Assembly (NCBI RefSeq): GCF_000828575.1
Contig: NZ_AP011952.1
Location: 1-64,000, forward strand
Reading direction: 5' to 3'
DNA: 64,000 bases
Source: Methanothermobacter sp. CaT2
Lineage (GTDB): Archaea; Methanobacteriota; Methanobacteria; Methanobacteriales; Methanothermobacteraceae
In this document: positions 46,792 through 55,414 of the stretch, piece by piece
Layout of the letters: every line of letters starts with the position of its first letter
Numbering within the stretch: position 1 is the first letter of the stretch
Notes under the pieces: generated by a model
The model's input: only the letters and a program-made list of their open reading frames with translations
Databases searched by the model: none
Told to the model about the DNA's origin: nothing
Program-made: the position numbers and the translations under genes

Positions 46792-46935
46792 TAAAACCCA
46801 CCATTTATCTATTTTTTTATCTGTCGAGATGGTACCTGTGAACCCACCGGTATGCCTGGGGGATCCTCTTGAGCAACCCCCCATTAGTACTTGCGCAGTT
46901 CCCATGATAATAATTTAAGGGATTTTGTGGGGTTT

Positions 46936-47745
46936 TTATGGGAATATGTGGTGTGCCCACCAGGGGCTCCACCAGGTTTCGAGGATCGCCGCCAGGAAGA
47001 GGAGGGTTATGCTGATTCCAAGGAGTTTCAAACCCCACATCACAGCCCCCTTAACTTCTCTGAAGTTCCCACGGATCCTTCTTGTCCTGATAACCTCTAT
47101 GATGGCCTTAAAAACGTAACGGCTCAAATTAGCCCCTGCAATAAAAGACAGTATTAGTGCAGGGAATTCTAGGTAGCAGTGAAGGCAGCCTAAGACGAAT
47201 AGGGCTCCTTTCCACTTCCAGACATGGATTATACCCATAAGAATCGCTATACTTTCGCTCTCTACTATCCAGAGGAAGTAGGGTAAAATTATTGTAAAGC
47301 CAAGTATAAAGTAGAGGATGGCTTTACTGGAGTTATGGAGGAATATTGACAGGAAATTGTTTAATGGACCAGCATTGACCCCTGTATCCACATCATGGAT
47401 ATTAACATCAGTGAAATTATAATCGAATTCCGAGGATGAATCGCCTAAGTCATTAAACGCGTTTTCTGGTATCATACACATAAAATAGCTGAATATTAGA
47501 AGGGTTAGGAGTATAAATGATACTAGGGGCGCATAAAACCATTTATCATCTCTTTTAAACGCAGAATAAAGAGAGGCGCATATCAAGAACATCCAGCATA
47601 CCATAAATGGATTGAAAGCCACCCCCCAGAAATGGAAATCCATGTTCACCATCCAGGATAATGTAGATGAAAAACCAGACAAAACACTAATAAAAATAAA
47701 AATGCCAACAATTAATACATCCCTTAACTTTATACTAAATTCCAC
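46936..47745 (-). CDS. SpoIIM/DUF95-like integral membrane protein
   Basis: The 269-residue protein starts at GTG 47745 behind GGTGAT. It has about six membrane helices. The motif HCYLEFPALILSFIAGANL and the C-terminal LLFLAAILETWWSP match the H-x-x-E-x-PA and A-x-x-E elements of the SpoIIM (DUF95) superfamily. An acidic extracellular loop sits at about residues 97-130. Function in archaea is unknown. It is encoded between the two C39-like peptidase genes. Confidence 0.65.
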   Translation of the reverse strand: MEFSIKLRDVLIVGIFIFISVLSGFSSTLSWMVNMDFHFWGVAFNPFMVCWMFLICASLYSAFKRDDKWFYAPLVSFILLTLLIFSYFMCMIPENAFNDLGDSSSEFDYNFTDVNIHDVDTGVNAGPLNNFLSIFLHNSSKAILYFILGFTIILPYFLWIVESESIAILMGIIHVWKWKGALFVLGCLHCYLEFPALILSFIAGANLSRYVFKAIIEVIRTRRIRGNFREVKGAVMWGLKLLGISITLLFLAAILETWWSPWWAHHIFP

Positions 47746-47777
47746 CAAATCACCCCAATATAAAAAATAAATGGATG

Positions 47778-48625
47778 TTACTTAAACTCAACATCGACTT
47801 CTCCGTAGAATCCGCCTCGTCCGGTGCCTGCCTTGAACCGAATACGTTTTGTATGGCTTATTATATATCTTCCAGCGGCACTCAGTTGGTGCCATACGTA
47901 CCGTGCCCAGCTTGAGAAGGGATCATTTCCATAGCCTTTACCTTTGATGTTTTGCATTTCCTCGGTGCTTAGGATTTTTCTGTGTTTATATGGGGTTCTG
48001 TTTGGTTTTCTGGTTCTGTTGTGTTTTCAGTTGTTTCTGTTTGGTTGGTGGTTGTGAGGGTGTAGCCTGTGTAGATTTTTTGGAATTCTTCCAGTGGTAT
48101 TTCTATGTTTCCCTGTGTGGGGTCTGCGAGTTTAACGGTGTTGCTGGTGACTTCCCTGATGAGGGTGTAGTGTCCCTTGCCGCCGCTCACTGTATAGGCG
48201 ATCATGTTTTCGTGGAGTTCAGTGATGTTGAGTTTCACTCCAATGAGGTTCACGCCTTTGGCCTTTGCTGCTTTGATGAGTCCCTGCATTGTTGTTCCGT
48301 CTTCTGTGGTTTCGGCGAGGTCTGCGAGCTCATCTTCGGTTGTGTTTATTCCGAGGTTCTGGAGTAGTGTGGCGAGTGCTGCCGGGCCGCAGGTGTAGTT
48401 CCTGGTCTGCATAACCACTCCTGTGGTGTCGGCTGTGATGTTATCGTCTATGGTGAACTCTGCTGGATCCGTGAAGTTCCCTTCAGGGTTATCTGCTGTG
48501 GATAGTTCCATGGGATCGGTGGGGTTGCTGCTGTTATCCTGTGGGGTTTCTGCGGCTGCAGCAGCGTTAAAGGATACCGTGAGTGTGAAGAGGATCAGCA
48601 AACCCCAAAGACACAACTTTCTCAT
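47778..48625 (-). pseudogene. Secreted C39-like cysteine peptidase (copy B), frameshifted
   Basis: The open frame 47969-48625 gives 218 residues: signal peptide, acidic linker, and C39 domain with Cys79, His152 and Asp168. The frame ends at TEKS-stop. One base added to the A5 tract (T5 at 47975-47979 on the plus strand) restores a further 65 codons to 47778, beginning ILSTEEMQNIKGKGYG. This aligns with SPEEIENIKGRYH of copy A, so the extension is genuinely part of the gene. The catalytic domain is complete without it. The shift could be a mutation, a phase-variable tract, programmed frameshifting or a sequencing error. Confidence 0.78.
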
Positions 48626-48704
48626 CCATTATCACCACCATAAATTGATAATAAATCTATAAGAAAAACTCACATATATATTACGGTTCATTTTTAATGT
48701 ATTA
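48249..48704. repeat. 456-bp duplicated cassette, copy B
   Basis: This is the partner of 45757-46214, in the same orientation about 2.5 kb away. It holds the promoter region, ribosome-binding site, signal peptide, linker and catalytic-Cys half of the C39-like domain. Recombination between the copies would delete or invert nothing but would remove the four intervening genes as a circle. Confidence 0.9.
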
Positions 48705-49032
48705 ACACATGAAGGATCTTTCAGCATCACTCAGCTGGACTCTGGTGATAATCAGCAAATAGATATTAAAATTCTCAGAGAATCCCCCCAGTGACCATGC
48801 TGCCCTTTGAAGTACTGGACTGTTATATTGATATTTCCAGTGTCTTTTTCCGGATTTGATGTTATTGGCTCTTTTTCTCATGTAAAAGGCCGATGGCTGA
48901 GTGTCTCAATTTATTTTTCTGGTGTTCAGCCTTGGGATTTTTACTGAAATCAGAAAATAAGGTGTATGTTCCCTGGAGATTCAGGGCATGGTAATTAACC
49001 GAATTATTATCCTGGAGACATGATTTCAATAA
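48705..49032. other. Gene-free spacer upstream of C39 copy B
   Basis: About 330 bases separate the duplicated cassette from the end of the MFS gene. I found no open frame with a ribosome-binding site, no tRNA and no clear repeat. T-rich stretches near 48870-48880 and 48912-48920 may terminate transcription. Confidence 0.4.
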
Positions 49033-50376
49033 CTAAAGGTTCCTTTTCATGGTAGCAAGCTGTTCTTCCCTTCTCTTGAGGCGTGTTGATAGGAGGAAGA
49101 TCGTTATGGCGACAAACACAAGGAGGAGGAACGAATACCTGTAACCACCGGTTCCTCCAATGGATGCCACAACACCCCCGATCATGGCACCCCCCACCAA
49201 CTGGCCGGCACTTGAAAGTATATTCAGGAGGGCCTGGCCGGAGGCCCTGTGTTCAGGGGGAGCCTCAGAAAGCATTATGTACCTCAGGGGGGCCCCTATA
49301 ACTGTTATGAGGCCAAGGCCCATGAGAACCTCGGCCAGTATGAAGAGCGCCAGGACGGATGATAGAAGGGCCATCATCAGGCACCCTGTTATAAGTATGA
49401 GGCTACCTGAGACCATCACGATCCTTGACCCAACCCTGTCAAGCAGGAAACCGATAACAGGTGCCCCAAGGGCCATTGTCATCACAAATGGAAGTAAACT
49501 GAAACTGGCCATTGATTCTGATAGTGAAAGGGCCAGGAGGGCATAGCTTGGTATGAAGACGATGGCCGACTGTGACAGGCCATTGCCTGCAGATATTGCA
49601 GTTGCAATTCTGACCTCCCTTTCCCTGAGTAGGTCCACCTGTATTATGGGATCCCGGGCACTGTTTTCAACACGCCAGAGGATGGGTAGAAGTGCCATGG
49701 CGATTAAAAGGGGAAGTGAAACGATTGGTCTTGTGATGCTTCCCGGGATATCTGCTGTATTAAGCTGGTTTATGCCAATGGCCAGTGATGTTACAAGGAC
49801 GGCGAGTATGATGGTCCCCAGGACATCAAAACCACCCTCATCATCCTTAACCGTGACGGGGAGTATGAAGAATCCTGCTATAACAATGATGGCTGCCACC
49901 GGGATATTGATGAGGAACAGCCACTCCCACCCGTAGGGGAGTATGAAACCTGCAAGCACGGGACCTGCTATTGATGAGAAACCGAATACCGATCCGATGA
50001 TACCGAGCGCCCTGCCGCGGCTCTCAGGGGGGAACGTGTCCCCTATGAATGCACTTGCAACAGGGAAGATACCCCCGGCACCGAATCCCTGAAGTGATCT
50101 TCCGAGGATGAGAAGGGGATATGATGGTGATAACGCTGTTATGGCGGATCCCGTTGTAAAGAGGGTTATGTCAAGGATGTAAATGTTTCTCCGACCGTAC
50201 CTGTCTGAGAGCTTTGCCATGACAGGTGTTCCCACCATGAAGAAAAGTATGTATGATGCAAACATCCAGGATGCAAGGCGGGGGTCCACATGGAATGATT
50301 TTTCAATTGCAGGAAGCGCCGGGCCGATTATTCCTATATCGAGCGCCCCCATGAAGACCCCTGCAAAGAGCAGCAC
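49033..50376 (-). CDS. MFS drug/proton antiporter
   Basis: This 447-residue major facilitator protein has 12 or more hydrophobic segments. The loop motif AKLSDRYGRRNIYI (motif A) and the motif C-like GSVFGFSSIAGPVLAGFI point to an exporter of the DHA group. The GTG start at 50376 has only a weak AGGAA site; the frame is open a further 15 codons upstream without an ATG. It stands alone, with gene-free flanks on both sides. Confidence 0.85.
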   Translation of the reverse strand: MLLFAGVFMGALDIGIIGPALPAIEKSFHVDPRLASWMFASYILFFMVGTPVMAKLSDRYGRRNIYILDITLFTTGSAITALSPSYPLLILGRSLQGFGAGGIFPVASAFIGDTFPPESRGRALGIIGSVFGFSSIAGPVLAGFILPYGWEWLFLINIPVAAIIVIAGFFILPVTVKDDEGGFDVLGTIILAVLVTSLAIGINQLNTADIPGSITRPIVSLPLLIAMALLPILWRVENSARDPIIQVDLLREREVRIATAISAGNGLSQSAIVFIPSYALLALSLSESMASFSLLPFVMTMALGAPVIGFLLDRVGSRIVMVSGSLILITGCLMMALLSSVLALFILAEVLMGLGLITVIGAPLRYIMLSEAPPEHRASGQALLNILSSAGQLVGGAMIGGVVASIGGTGGYRYSFLLLVFVAITIFLLSTRLKRREEQLATMKRNL

Positions 50377-50541
50377 CAGATTATGTTCCTGCTTTTTGTG
50401 TCCATGTGAACTATTCAGTGTTCAACCGATAAATCCTTTATCAATTTCAGCGGGAAAAGAAAGTTTCTTGGAATTTTGTGGTTTAGGGTTTGTGAAAAAG
50501 AACTTTGGGGATTTTTGAAAAGGAAAAGGTTTCAGCGAATC

Positions 50542-52401
50542 TCACTGGTTTATGAGTTTAAGTCCAGTGATCTCCGCTGTGTTGGTGTCCAGTGCACGCA
50601 GGTCATCAGGGCTGAATTTCCTTATGTCGTCGTGGCCTGCAAGCTGTGCCAGCATCTTGGCCTCCTCGGTCATGGACTTTATGTAGTTGGCAACCCTTCT
50701 GGCAGCAAGGTCCACGTCCATCCTTTTCCTGAGGACAGGGTCCTGTGTTGCCACACCAACAGGGCACTTACCGGTGTAGCACATGCGGCAGGCACGGCAT
50801 CCCATGGCGATCATTGCACCTGTACCGATGTACACAGCATCCGCACCCATTGCCATGGCCTTGGCAACGTCGGCACCGCTCCTGATACCACCGGTTATGA
50901 TGAGGTCAACCTCATCCTTGAGCCCGATGTCATTGAGACCGTTAACTGCCTGTACAAGGGCTGCGAGGGTTGGAACACCTGTATGCTCTATAACAACCTC
51001 AGGCGCCGCACCTGTTCCACCCTCCATTCCATCAACTGAGATCACATCTGCCCCGGCCTCGGCGGCGATCTGGACGTCCTCATAGACCCTTCCGGGTCCA
51101 AGTTTGACAACAATCGGCACCCTCCAGTCTGTGACCTCCCTTAGGAGTTCTATGTGCTTTGCAAGGTCGCCCTCCCTTGTGGCGTCAAGGAAACGGGCGG
51201 GGCTGAGAGCGTCTGTTCCTTCGGGTATTCCACGGATCTCTGCAACCTCAGGGCTTACCTTCTCTGCCAGGAGGTGTCCTCCCATACCAGGCTTTGCGCC
51301 CTGCCCTATCTTGACCTCTATTGCATCTGCCACGTTGAGGTAGTCTGAGGATACACCGAATCTACCACTTGAGTACTGGACCATGAGGTTATCTGCCAGT
51401 TCCCTCTCCTCGGGTAGCATTCCGCCCTCACCTGTGTTGGCGCAGGATCCCACGAGGGATGTGCCCTTGGCCATGGCCAGTTTGCTCTCCTTGCTGAGGG
51501 CACCGAAGGACATACCCGCAATGAGTACAGGGGTCTGGAGGACCAGTGGTTCCTCTGCAAATCTGTCACCAAGCACCACGCTGGTGTTGCAGGGCTCCCT
51601 GTACTTGTCAACAGGGGGAATTGATGCCTGGGCAGGGAGTATTATTATATCGTCAAAGTTTGGCAGCCTCCTCTCTGTACCGAATCCCCTGAGGACATAT
51701 TTACCTGCCTTGGATGTGTACCTGATATCTGCAATTGTCCTTGGGTCCCATATGCTTCCTGCGCCTGTTGGCAGGAGAACAGGGCATGCTGCAAGACATG
51801 ATCCGCACATTATACACTTGGTCTTATCTATCTCGGCATGGTCCTCAACAATCTCTATTGCGTCTGTGGGACAGACGATTTCGCAGGTACCACAGAATAC
51901 ACACAGTCCCTGTGTTGCTGCTGCAAGGTCTGATGATGGTGATGAGGGCGTTATGGATGATGTGGTGGGTTTTTTGATTTCAAAGCCCCTCTGGATGTCG
52001 TTGACGTACTCCATAACGTCAAGGGCCTCCAGGCAGCCCTGTTCACAGGCAGCCACACATGCAGGTGTATCACCGGGGCTTTCCATGCACTGCTGGTCAC
52101 ACTTAACCATCCCATCATCTGTGTATGTTATTGCACCTATTGGGCACATGAGCATGCAGAGTTTGCAGCCCACACATGACTCCTGGTCGATCTTCACTGC
52201 ACCGTTTTCCCTCTGGATGGCATCCCTGAAGCATCCCCGTGCACATGACGGGTCAACACACTGCTGGCATACGATTGCATGGTATCCCGTGTCCATCTTG
52301 TTGAGGAATATGGCACTTCTTCCAAGGACCTCCTCACAGGCCTCCACGCACTTGTTACACCCATCACATTTTTCAGGTTCTGTTAAGAGTATCTGCACCA
52401 T
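50542..52401 (-). CDS. Archaeal glutamate synthase FMN subunit with N-terminal ferredoxin domains
   Basis: This 619-residue protein combines iron-sulfur ferredoxin modules with the FMN-binding synthase domain of GltB. The N-terminal 150 residues have a polyferredoxin pattern (CDGCNKCVEAC, CVGCKLCMLMCP); a second pair follows at about 166-205 (CVFCGTCEIVCP, CIMCGSCLAACP). The FMN/2-oxoglutarate barrel includes KPGMGGHLLAEKV, DGMEGGTGAAP, ITGGIRSGADVAKAMAMGAD and the [3Fe-4S] ligands CRACRMCYTGKCPVG. It makes glutamate from glutamine-derived ammonia and 2-oxoglutarate. The GXGXG subunit is 9 bases upstream; no glutaminase subunit is adjacent. Confidence 0.9.
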   Translation of the reverse strand: MVQILLTEPEKCDGCNKCVEACEEVLGRSAIFLNKMDTGYHAIVCQQCVDPSCARGCFRDAIQRENGAVKIDQESCVGCKLCMLMCPIGAITYTDDGMVKCDQQCMESPGDTPACVAACEQGCLEALDVMEYVNDIQRGFEIKKPTTSSITPSSPSSDLAAATQGLCVFCGTCEIVCPTDAIEIVEDHAEIDKTKCIMCGSCLAACPVLLPTGAGSIWDPRTIADIRYTSKAGKYVLRGFGTERRLPNFDDIIILPAQASIPPVDKYREPCNTSVVLGDRFAEEPLVLQTPVLIAGMSFGALSKESKLAMAKGTSLVGSCANTGEGGMLPEERELADNLMVQYSSGRFGVSSDYLNVADAIEVKIGQGAKPGMGGHLLAEKVSPEVAEIRGIPEGTDALSPARFLDATREGDLAKHIELLREVTDWRVPIVVKLGPGRVYEDVQIAAEAGADVISVDGMEGGTGAAPEVVIEHTGVPTLAALVQAVNGLNDIGLKDEVDLIITGGIRSGADVAKAMAMGADAVYIGTGAMIAMGCRACRMCYTGKCPVGVATQDPVLRKRMDVDLAARRVANYIKSMTEEAKMLAQLAGHDDIRKFSPDDLRALDTNTAEITGLKLINQ

Positions 52402-52410
52402 TTAAACCAC

Positions 52411-53079
52411 CTAACCGTAGAATGGACGTATCTCCTTGCGCTGTATTTTTTTGAATTCCTCTGGAGAGGCGTCTATTGAGTATCTGCTGAAGAGTGATGA
52501 TAGTTTGTTCAGATCATCCCTTTCAGGTTCCAGGACCTTTGCATTGGTTCCGGTTTCGAAGTCTCCAGCAACGTATATGTTGCCGCCAATTATCCAGTCA
52601 CCTATATCTTTACCGGTGTCCCCTGTTATTATGAGGTCTCCGCTCAGCATGTAGAGACCTGCAAGGTCACCTATGTCCCCATCGATTATGATCACACCGC
52701 CCTTGTTGAGCTGCCCGATTCCGTCACCTGCGTCTCCATGGATCACTATTGTTCCGTTGTAGGTTCCAAAACCCACACCATCGTCTGCATCTCCGTGGAC
52801 GATTATCTCCCCTGCGGTCATGTTGTTGCCAACGTATCTCCCGGTTTTTCCATGAATCTCTATCTTTGGTCCGTGGTTGAGTGCCCCAACGAAGTCACCG
52901 AACCTTCCACTGAGGATGAACTCTGCTTCCTCCCTTATCCCCACAACAATGGAGTCCAGTTCAGCGTTGCTCTCTATGCTGAATTTCTTTATGTTATCCC
53001 TCAGCCCTTCCTTTATCTTCCTGTTGATGTCCCTTGTTGAGAGATCATCACCTGCGATTTTCATCTCCTGAACAGTCAT
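52411..53079 (-). CDS. Glutamate synthase GXGXG-domain subunit
   Basis: The 222-residue protein is the right-handed beta-helix domain of glutamate synthase, related to subunit C of formylmethanofuran dehydrogenase. Repeats such as GRYVGNNMTAGEIIVHGDAD and GDIGDLAGLYMLSGDLIITG are clear. In the enzyme it supports the intersubunit ammonia tunnel. It is transcribed first, with the FMN subunit following nine bases after its stop. Confidence 0.88.
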   Translation of the reverse strand: MTVQEMKIAGDDLSTRDINRKIKEGLRDNIKKFSIESNAELDSIVVGIREEAEFILSGRFGDFVGALNHGPKIEIHGKTGRYVGNNMTAGEIIVHGDADDGVGFGTYNGTIVIHGDAGDGIGQLNKGGVIIIDGDIGDLAGLYMLSGDLIITGDTGKDIGDWIIGGNIYVAGDFETGTNAKVLEPERDDLNKLSSLFSRYSIDASPEEFKKIQRKEIRPFYG

Positions 53080-53098
53080 CTAACATCCCCTGTTGTTT

Positions 53099-53118
53099 AA
53101 TGTTCTTTGATGAACATT
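53099..53118. promoter_or_regulatory. Inverted repeat in divergent promoter region
   Basis: AATGTTC-TTTGAT-GAACATT is a 7-bp dyad with a 6-base spacer, 20 bases upstream of the GXGXG subunit start. It lies where a repressor of the glutamate synthase operon would act. A second dyad, ATTTC-TG-GAAAT, lies at 53147-53158. The divergent helix-turn-helix gene is an obvious candidate binder. Confidence 0.5.
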
Positions 53119-53228
53119 TTCCACATATCATAATTTAAGGATTCCCATTTCTGGAAATCAGACATATACGATTATATATTATGATGAGATTAGTATCTAT
53201 TATACTGAGATCTGTAAATGGTGATGGT

Positions 53229-53777
53229 ATGAAGACGCTTGTGAGTAACCTGCGGGGAAGGTGCCTCTTTGATGTGGCTGTGAAGGCCCAGATAGATGGG
53301 CTGATATCGGTACAGGCAGAGGACTTCAATGATACATGTCTCGAGAAATTCATAAAGGGAGGTATTATTCGGGTTGAGGGGCGAAACCCCATTGAGGCCG
53401 CCAGAAAGATAGCAGAGGTCATAAGGGGTGCTAAAAAGCATGGGGAGGTCTATGTTGCATTCGATGGAAGTGACCTTGGTGGCCTACTCTCATTTTTAGC
53501 CCACCGTGAGGGGGTGGATGGTATCTACACGTGCTTTGGGGATTCTGCGGTGCGTCTTCCCCCACTGAAACTTGACATATCTGATACCAGGCTCAGGATA
53601 CTCGAGGCCCTTGAGGAGGAAAGCCTCAACGCGGTTTTAATTGCAAGGAAGGTCGGCATTTCAAGGGCTATGGTCTACAAGCATCTCTCTGGTCTGATGG
53701 AAATGGGGCTTGTGGAGCAGTCCCAGATGTTTGATAGATACTCCATTACAGATGCAGGTAAACTCGTTATAATATAA
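53229..53777 (+). CDS. Winged-helix transcriptional regulator, divergent to glutamate synthase
   Basis: The 182-residue protein starts at ATG 53229 behind GGTGATGG. The C-terminal 70 residues form a winged helix (RLRILEALEEESLNAVLIAR, then ISRAMVYKHLSGLMEMGLVE). The N-terminal 110 residues look like an alpha/beta sensor domain (VYVAFDGSDLGGLLSFLAHR) that I cannot assign; a CARF-like fold is possible. Gene layout suggests control of the glutamate synthase genes and of itself. Confidence 0.75.
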   Translation: MKTLVSNLRGRCLFDVAVKAQIDGLISVQAEDFNDTCLEKFIKGGIIRVEGRNPIEAARKIAEVIRGAKKHGEVYVAFDGSDLGGLLSFLAHREGVDGIYTCFGDSAVRLPPLKLDISDTRLRILEALEEESLNAVLIARKVGISRAMVYKHLSGLMEMGLVEQSQMFDRYSITDAGKLVII

Positions 53778-53881
53778 TGAAGTTTAAGGTACGGGTTTAC
53801 AAAAAAGGAGTTGGTTTGCGAATCAACTTACAAAAAAAAGGAGGTTTGATTTGAAGTTTGCGGTTATTACCAGAAAAATGT

Positions 53882-54103
53882 TTATTCCATTGGGTATCCA
53901 ACCCTGAGCCTGTAGGATGCCTTTTCACTTATAAGCACAGTACCCGGCACAAAGAAGTCATCGAATTCAGCAACCTTCTGCTTCATACAGGGCTTCAACT
54001 CATCCTTGCTGGCATAGGAAGCACATTCATCACTCTCCAGTATACCCTTCCTGACAAGTTCAATGTACCTCATCTTCAGAGTTTCATCATCAAGAACGCT
54101 CAT
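53882..54103 (-). CDS. Small protein, unknown
   Basis: The 73-residue product starts at ATG 54103 with GGTGAT four bases upstream. It is charged, has two cysteines (DECASY and PCMKQK) and no membrane segment. I recognise no family. AT-rich AATATATATATT at about 54135-54146 could be its promoter. The clear ribosome-binding site supports that it is real. Confidence 0.55.
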   Translation of the reverse strand: MSVLDDETLKMRYIELVRKGILESDECASYASKDELKPCMKQKVAEFDDFFVPGTVLISEKASYRLRVGYPME

Positions 54104-54263
54104 CATAATCACCAATATCTACTATATTCCAGCAATATATATATTTTTTGCAGTGCAATCTCTATGGGGTATAAGTATTTATACTACATCGGACAATACT
54201 ATATACAATGTTCAGAAAAATAAATTTCTGGCATCATGATAAAAAAGAGTTAAGGGGCCTGAA

Positions 54264-54644
54264 ATGATCAAAAGACCTTTAAATTACAGTAAAAACGAGG
54301 AGAAATATTCCATAATGTTAAAAACGGTTGTTGAACACCTCAGAGATCAGGGATACGATTTAAAGGTGAATAACGGTAAAAAGAAACTCAGACCACGTAT
54401 GCTGAAAGGGTTCCTGCCTGATGTCCATGCCCTTAATGGCTCCGATGAAATTGTAGTTGAGATAAGCACCGATAATAGTGATATAAGAAAATGGAGAAGA
54501 TTTGCATACACCGATGGCATCAGGTTCTGGATAGTTGCACCCTACCCAATCGCAGATTCTGTGAAAACCTGTGTTGAGACATTTTCAATACCTGCAGAGG
54601 TTTACGCATGTAACGGTACCATGGAACTCAAGCGTGTACTGTAA
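54264..54644 (+). CDS. Hypothetical protein, possibly restriction-endonuclease-like fold
   Basis: The 126-residue protein has GFLPDVHALNGSDEIVVEIST at about residues 49-69. The arrangement of Asp, then a beta-hairpin with VEIS is reminiscent of PD-(D/E)xK nucleases, but the lysine is missing, so this is weak. AAGGGGCCTGAA precedes the ATG, and plus-strand TATA-like elements lie at 54170-54205. It has no close neighbour on its strand except the PLC-like gene 145 bases on. Confidence 0.5.
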   Translation: MIKRPLNYSKNEEKYSIMLKTVVEHLRDQGYDLKVNNGKKKLRPRMLKGFLPDVHALNGSDEIVVEISTDNSDIRKWRRFAYTDGIRFWIVAPYPIADSVKTCVETFSIPAEVYACNGTMELKRVL

Positions 54645-54727
54645 ATTTTTTATTAATAGGGGTAGTCATCATAAAAAGTTAAGCTTCACCATAAATTTTT
54701 TTATTAATTCACACGCTATCTCACAAA

Positions 54728-54739
54728 AGGTTTATATGG
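54728..54739 (+). promoter_or_regulatory. TATA box for the second PLC-like gene
   Basis: GGTTTATATGGT lies about 55 bases before ATG 54790 and would place initiation near 54760. The leader carries GTGAGGTTGAG just before the start codon. Confidence 0.5.
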
Positions 54740-54789
54740 TGAGAACCTAATTATTTCTATAAAAATTCTCTGATTACTGTGAGGTTGAG

Positions 54790-55356
54790 ATGAGGTCTAT
54801 TTTTATAGCCGCGCTCCTGATTCTTGTGGCATCACAGATTCCGGGGGCATCGGCCTGGTCTGTAAAGAATCACCATGATATTGCAGAGAGGGTCTATCAT
54901 GCAATGCCCTCTGATGTTCAAACCCGCCTGAGCCTTGATGAGATGAAGAATGGGGCAGACGACCCTGACACGGTTTTCTTTGATTTTGAATATCATGTAT
55001 ACCCATATAACCTTGAAAAGGCCAGGTTCTGGTTAGATCAGGGAAAAATCAGCTATGATTCAGGTAACTACAGTTATGCCAGCTACTGCTATGGTGTTGC
55101 AAGCCACTATATCTCTGATGGAATCTGCGGTCCACACACATCCTCTGGATCCAGCGGGTACCTCCACACCGTCTATGAGATACGTGCAATGATGCTTGAA
55201 CCTGTAATGGTTCCTGTCCCTGATGACCCTGAAATGGAGGCAATGAAACTCTGGGGTTCATGGGTTTCTGAGGGTGACGACTCATGCATATCTGGGGCAC
55301 TTGACCTGGCATGCAGTGTATCCTGTAGGGAGATCATGAACTCAATAGGGTCCTGA
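54790..55356 (+). CDS. Secreted zinc-dependent phospholipase C-like protein (second copy)
   Basis: The 188-residue protein has a signal peptide (MRSIFIAALLILVASQIPGASA) followed directly by Trp, as in its homologue at 33806. It keeps NHHDIAERVYHAMPSD, the Asp in NGADDPD, FEYHVYPYN, HYISDGICGPH and LHTVYE, which match the zinc ligands of the PLC/S1-P1 family. The end carries extra cysteines. It is clearly paralogous to the 33806 product but is 20 kb away in the opposite orientation. Confidence 0.78.
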   Translation: MRSIFIAALLILVASQIPGASAWSVKNHHDIAERVYHAMPSDVQTRLSLDEMKNGADDPDTVFFDFEYHVYPYNLEKARFWLDQGKISYDSGNYSYASYCYGVASHYISDGICGPHTSSGSSGYLHTVYEIRAMMLEPVMVPVPDDPEMEAMKLWGSWVSEGDDSCISGALDLACSVSCREIMNSIGS

Positions 55357-55414
55357 TACTGTTTTTTCTCAAATTTTGAGATTGTAGTGGTATATGGGTC
55401 TTTATAAAGTGGGT

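Noticed and set aside
47969-48625. Treating C39 copy B as an intact 218-residue gene
   Set aside because: The 65-codon open continuation in the next frame aligns with copy A, so the annotated end is more likely the result of a frameshift. The short form may still be active.
51383-52405. 340-codon plus-strand open frame
   Set aside because: It lies entirely antisense to the glutamate synthase FMN subunit, has no ribosome-binding site, and its composition (Ser/Pro-rich, no domain) is what the complement of a well-biased gene gives.
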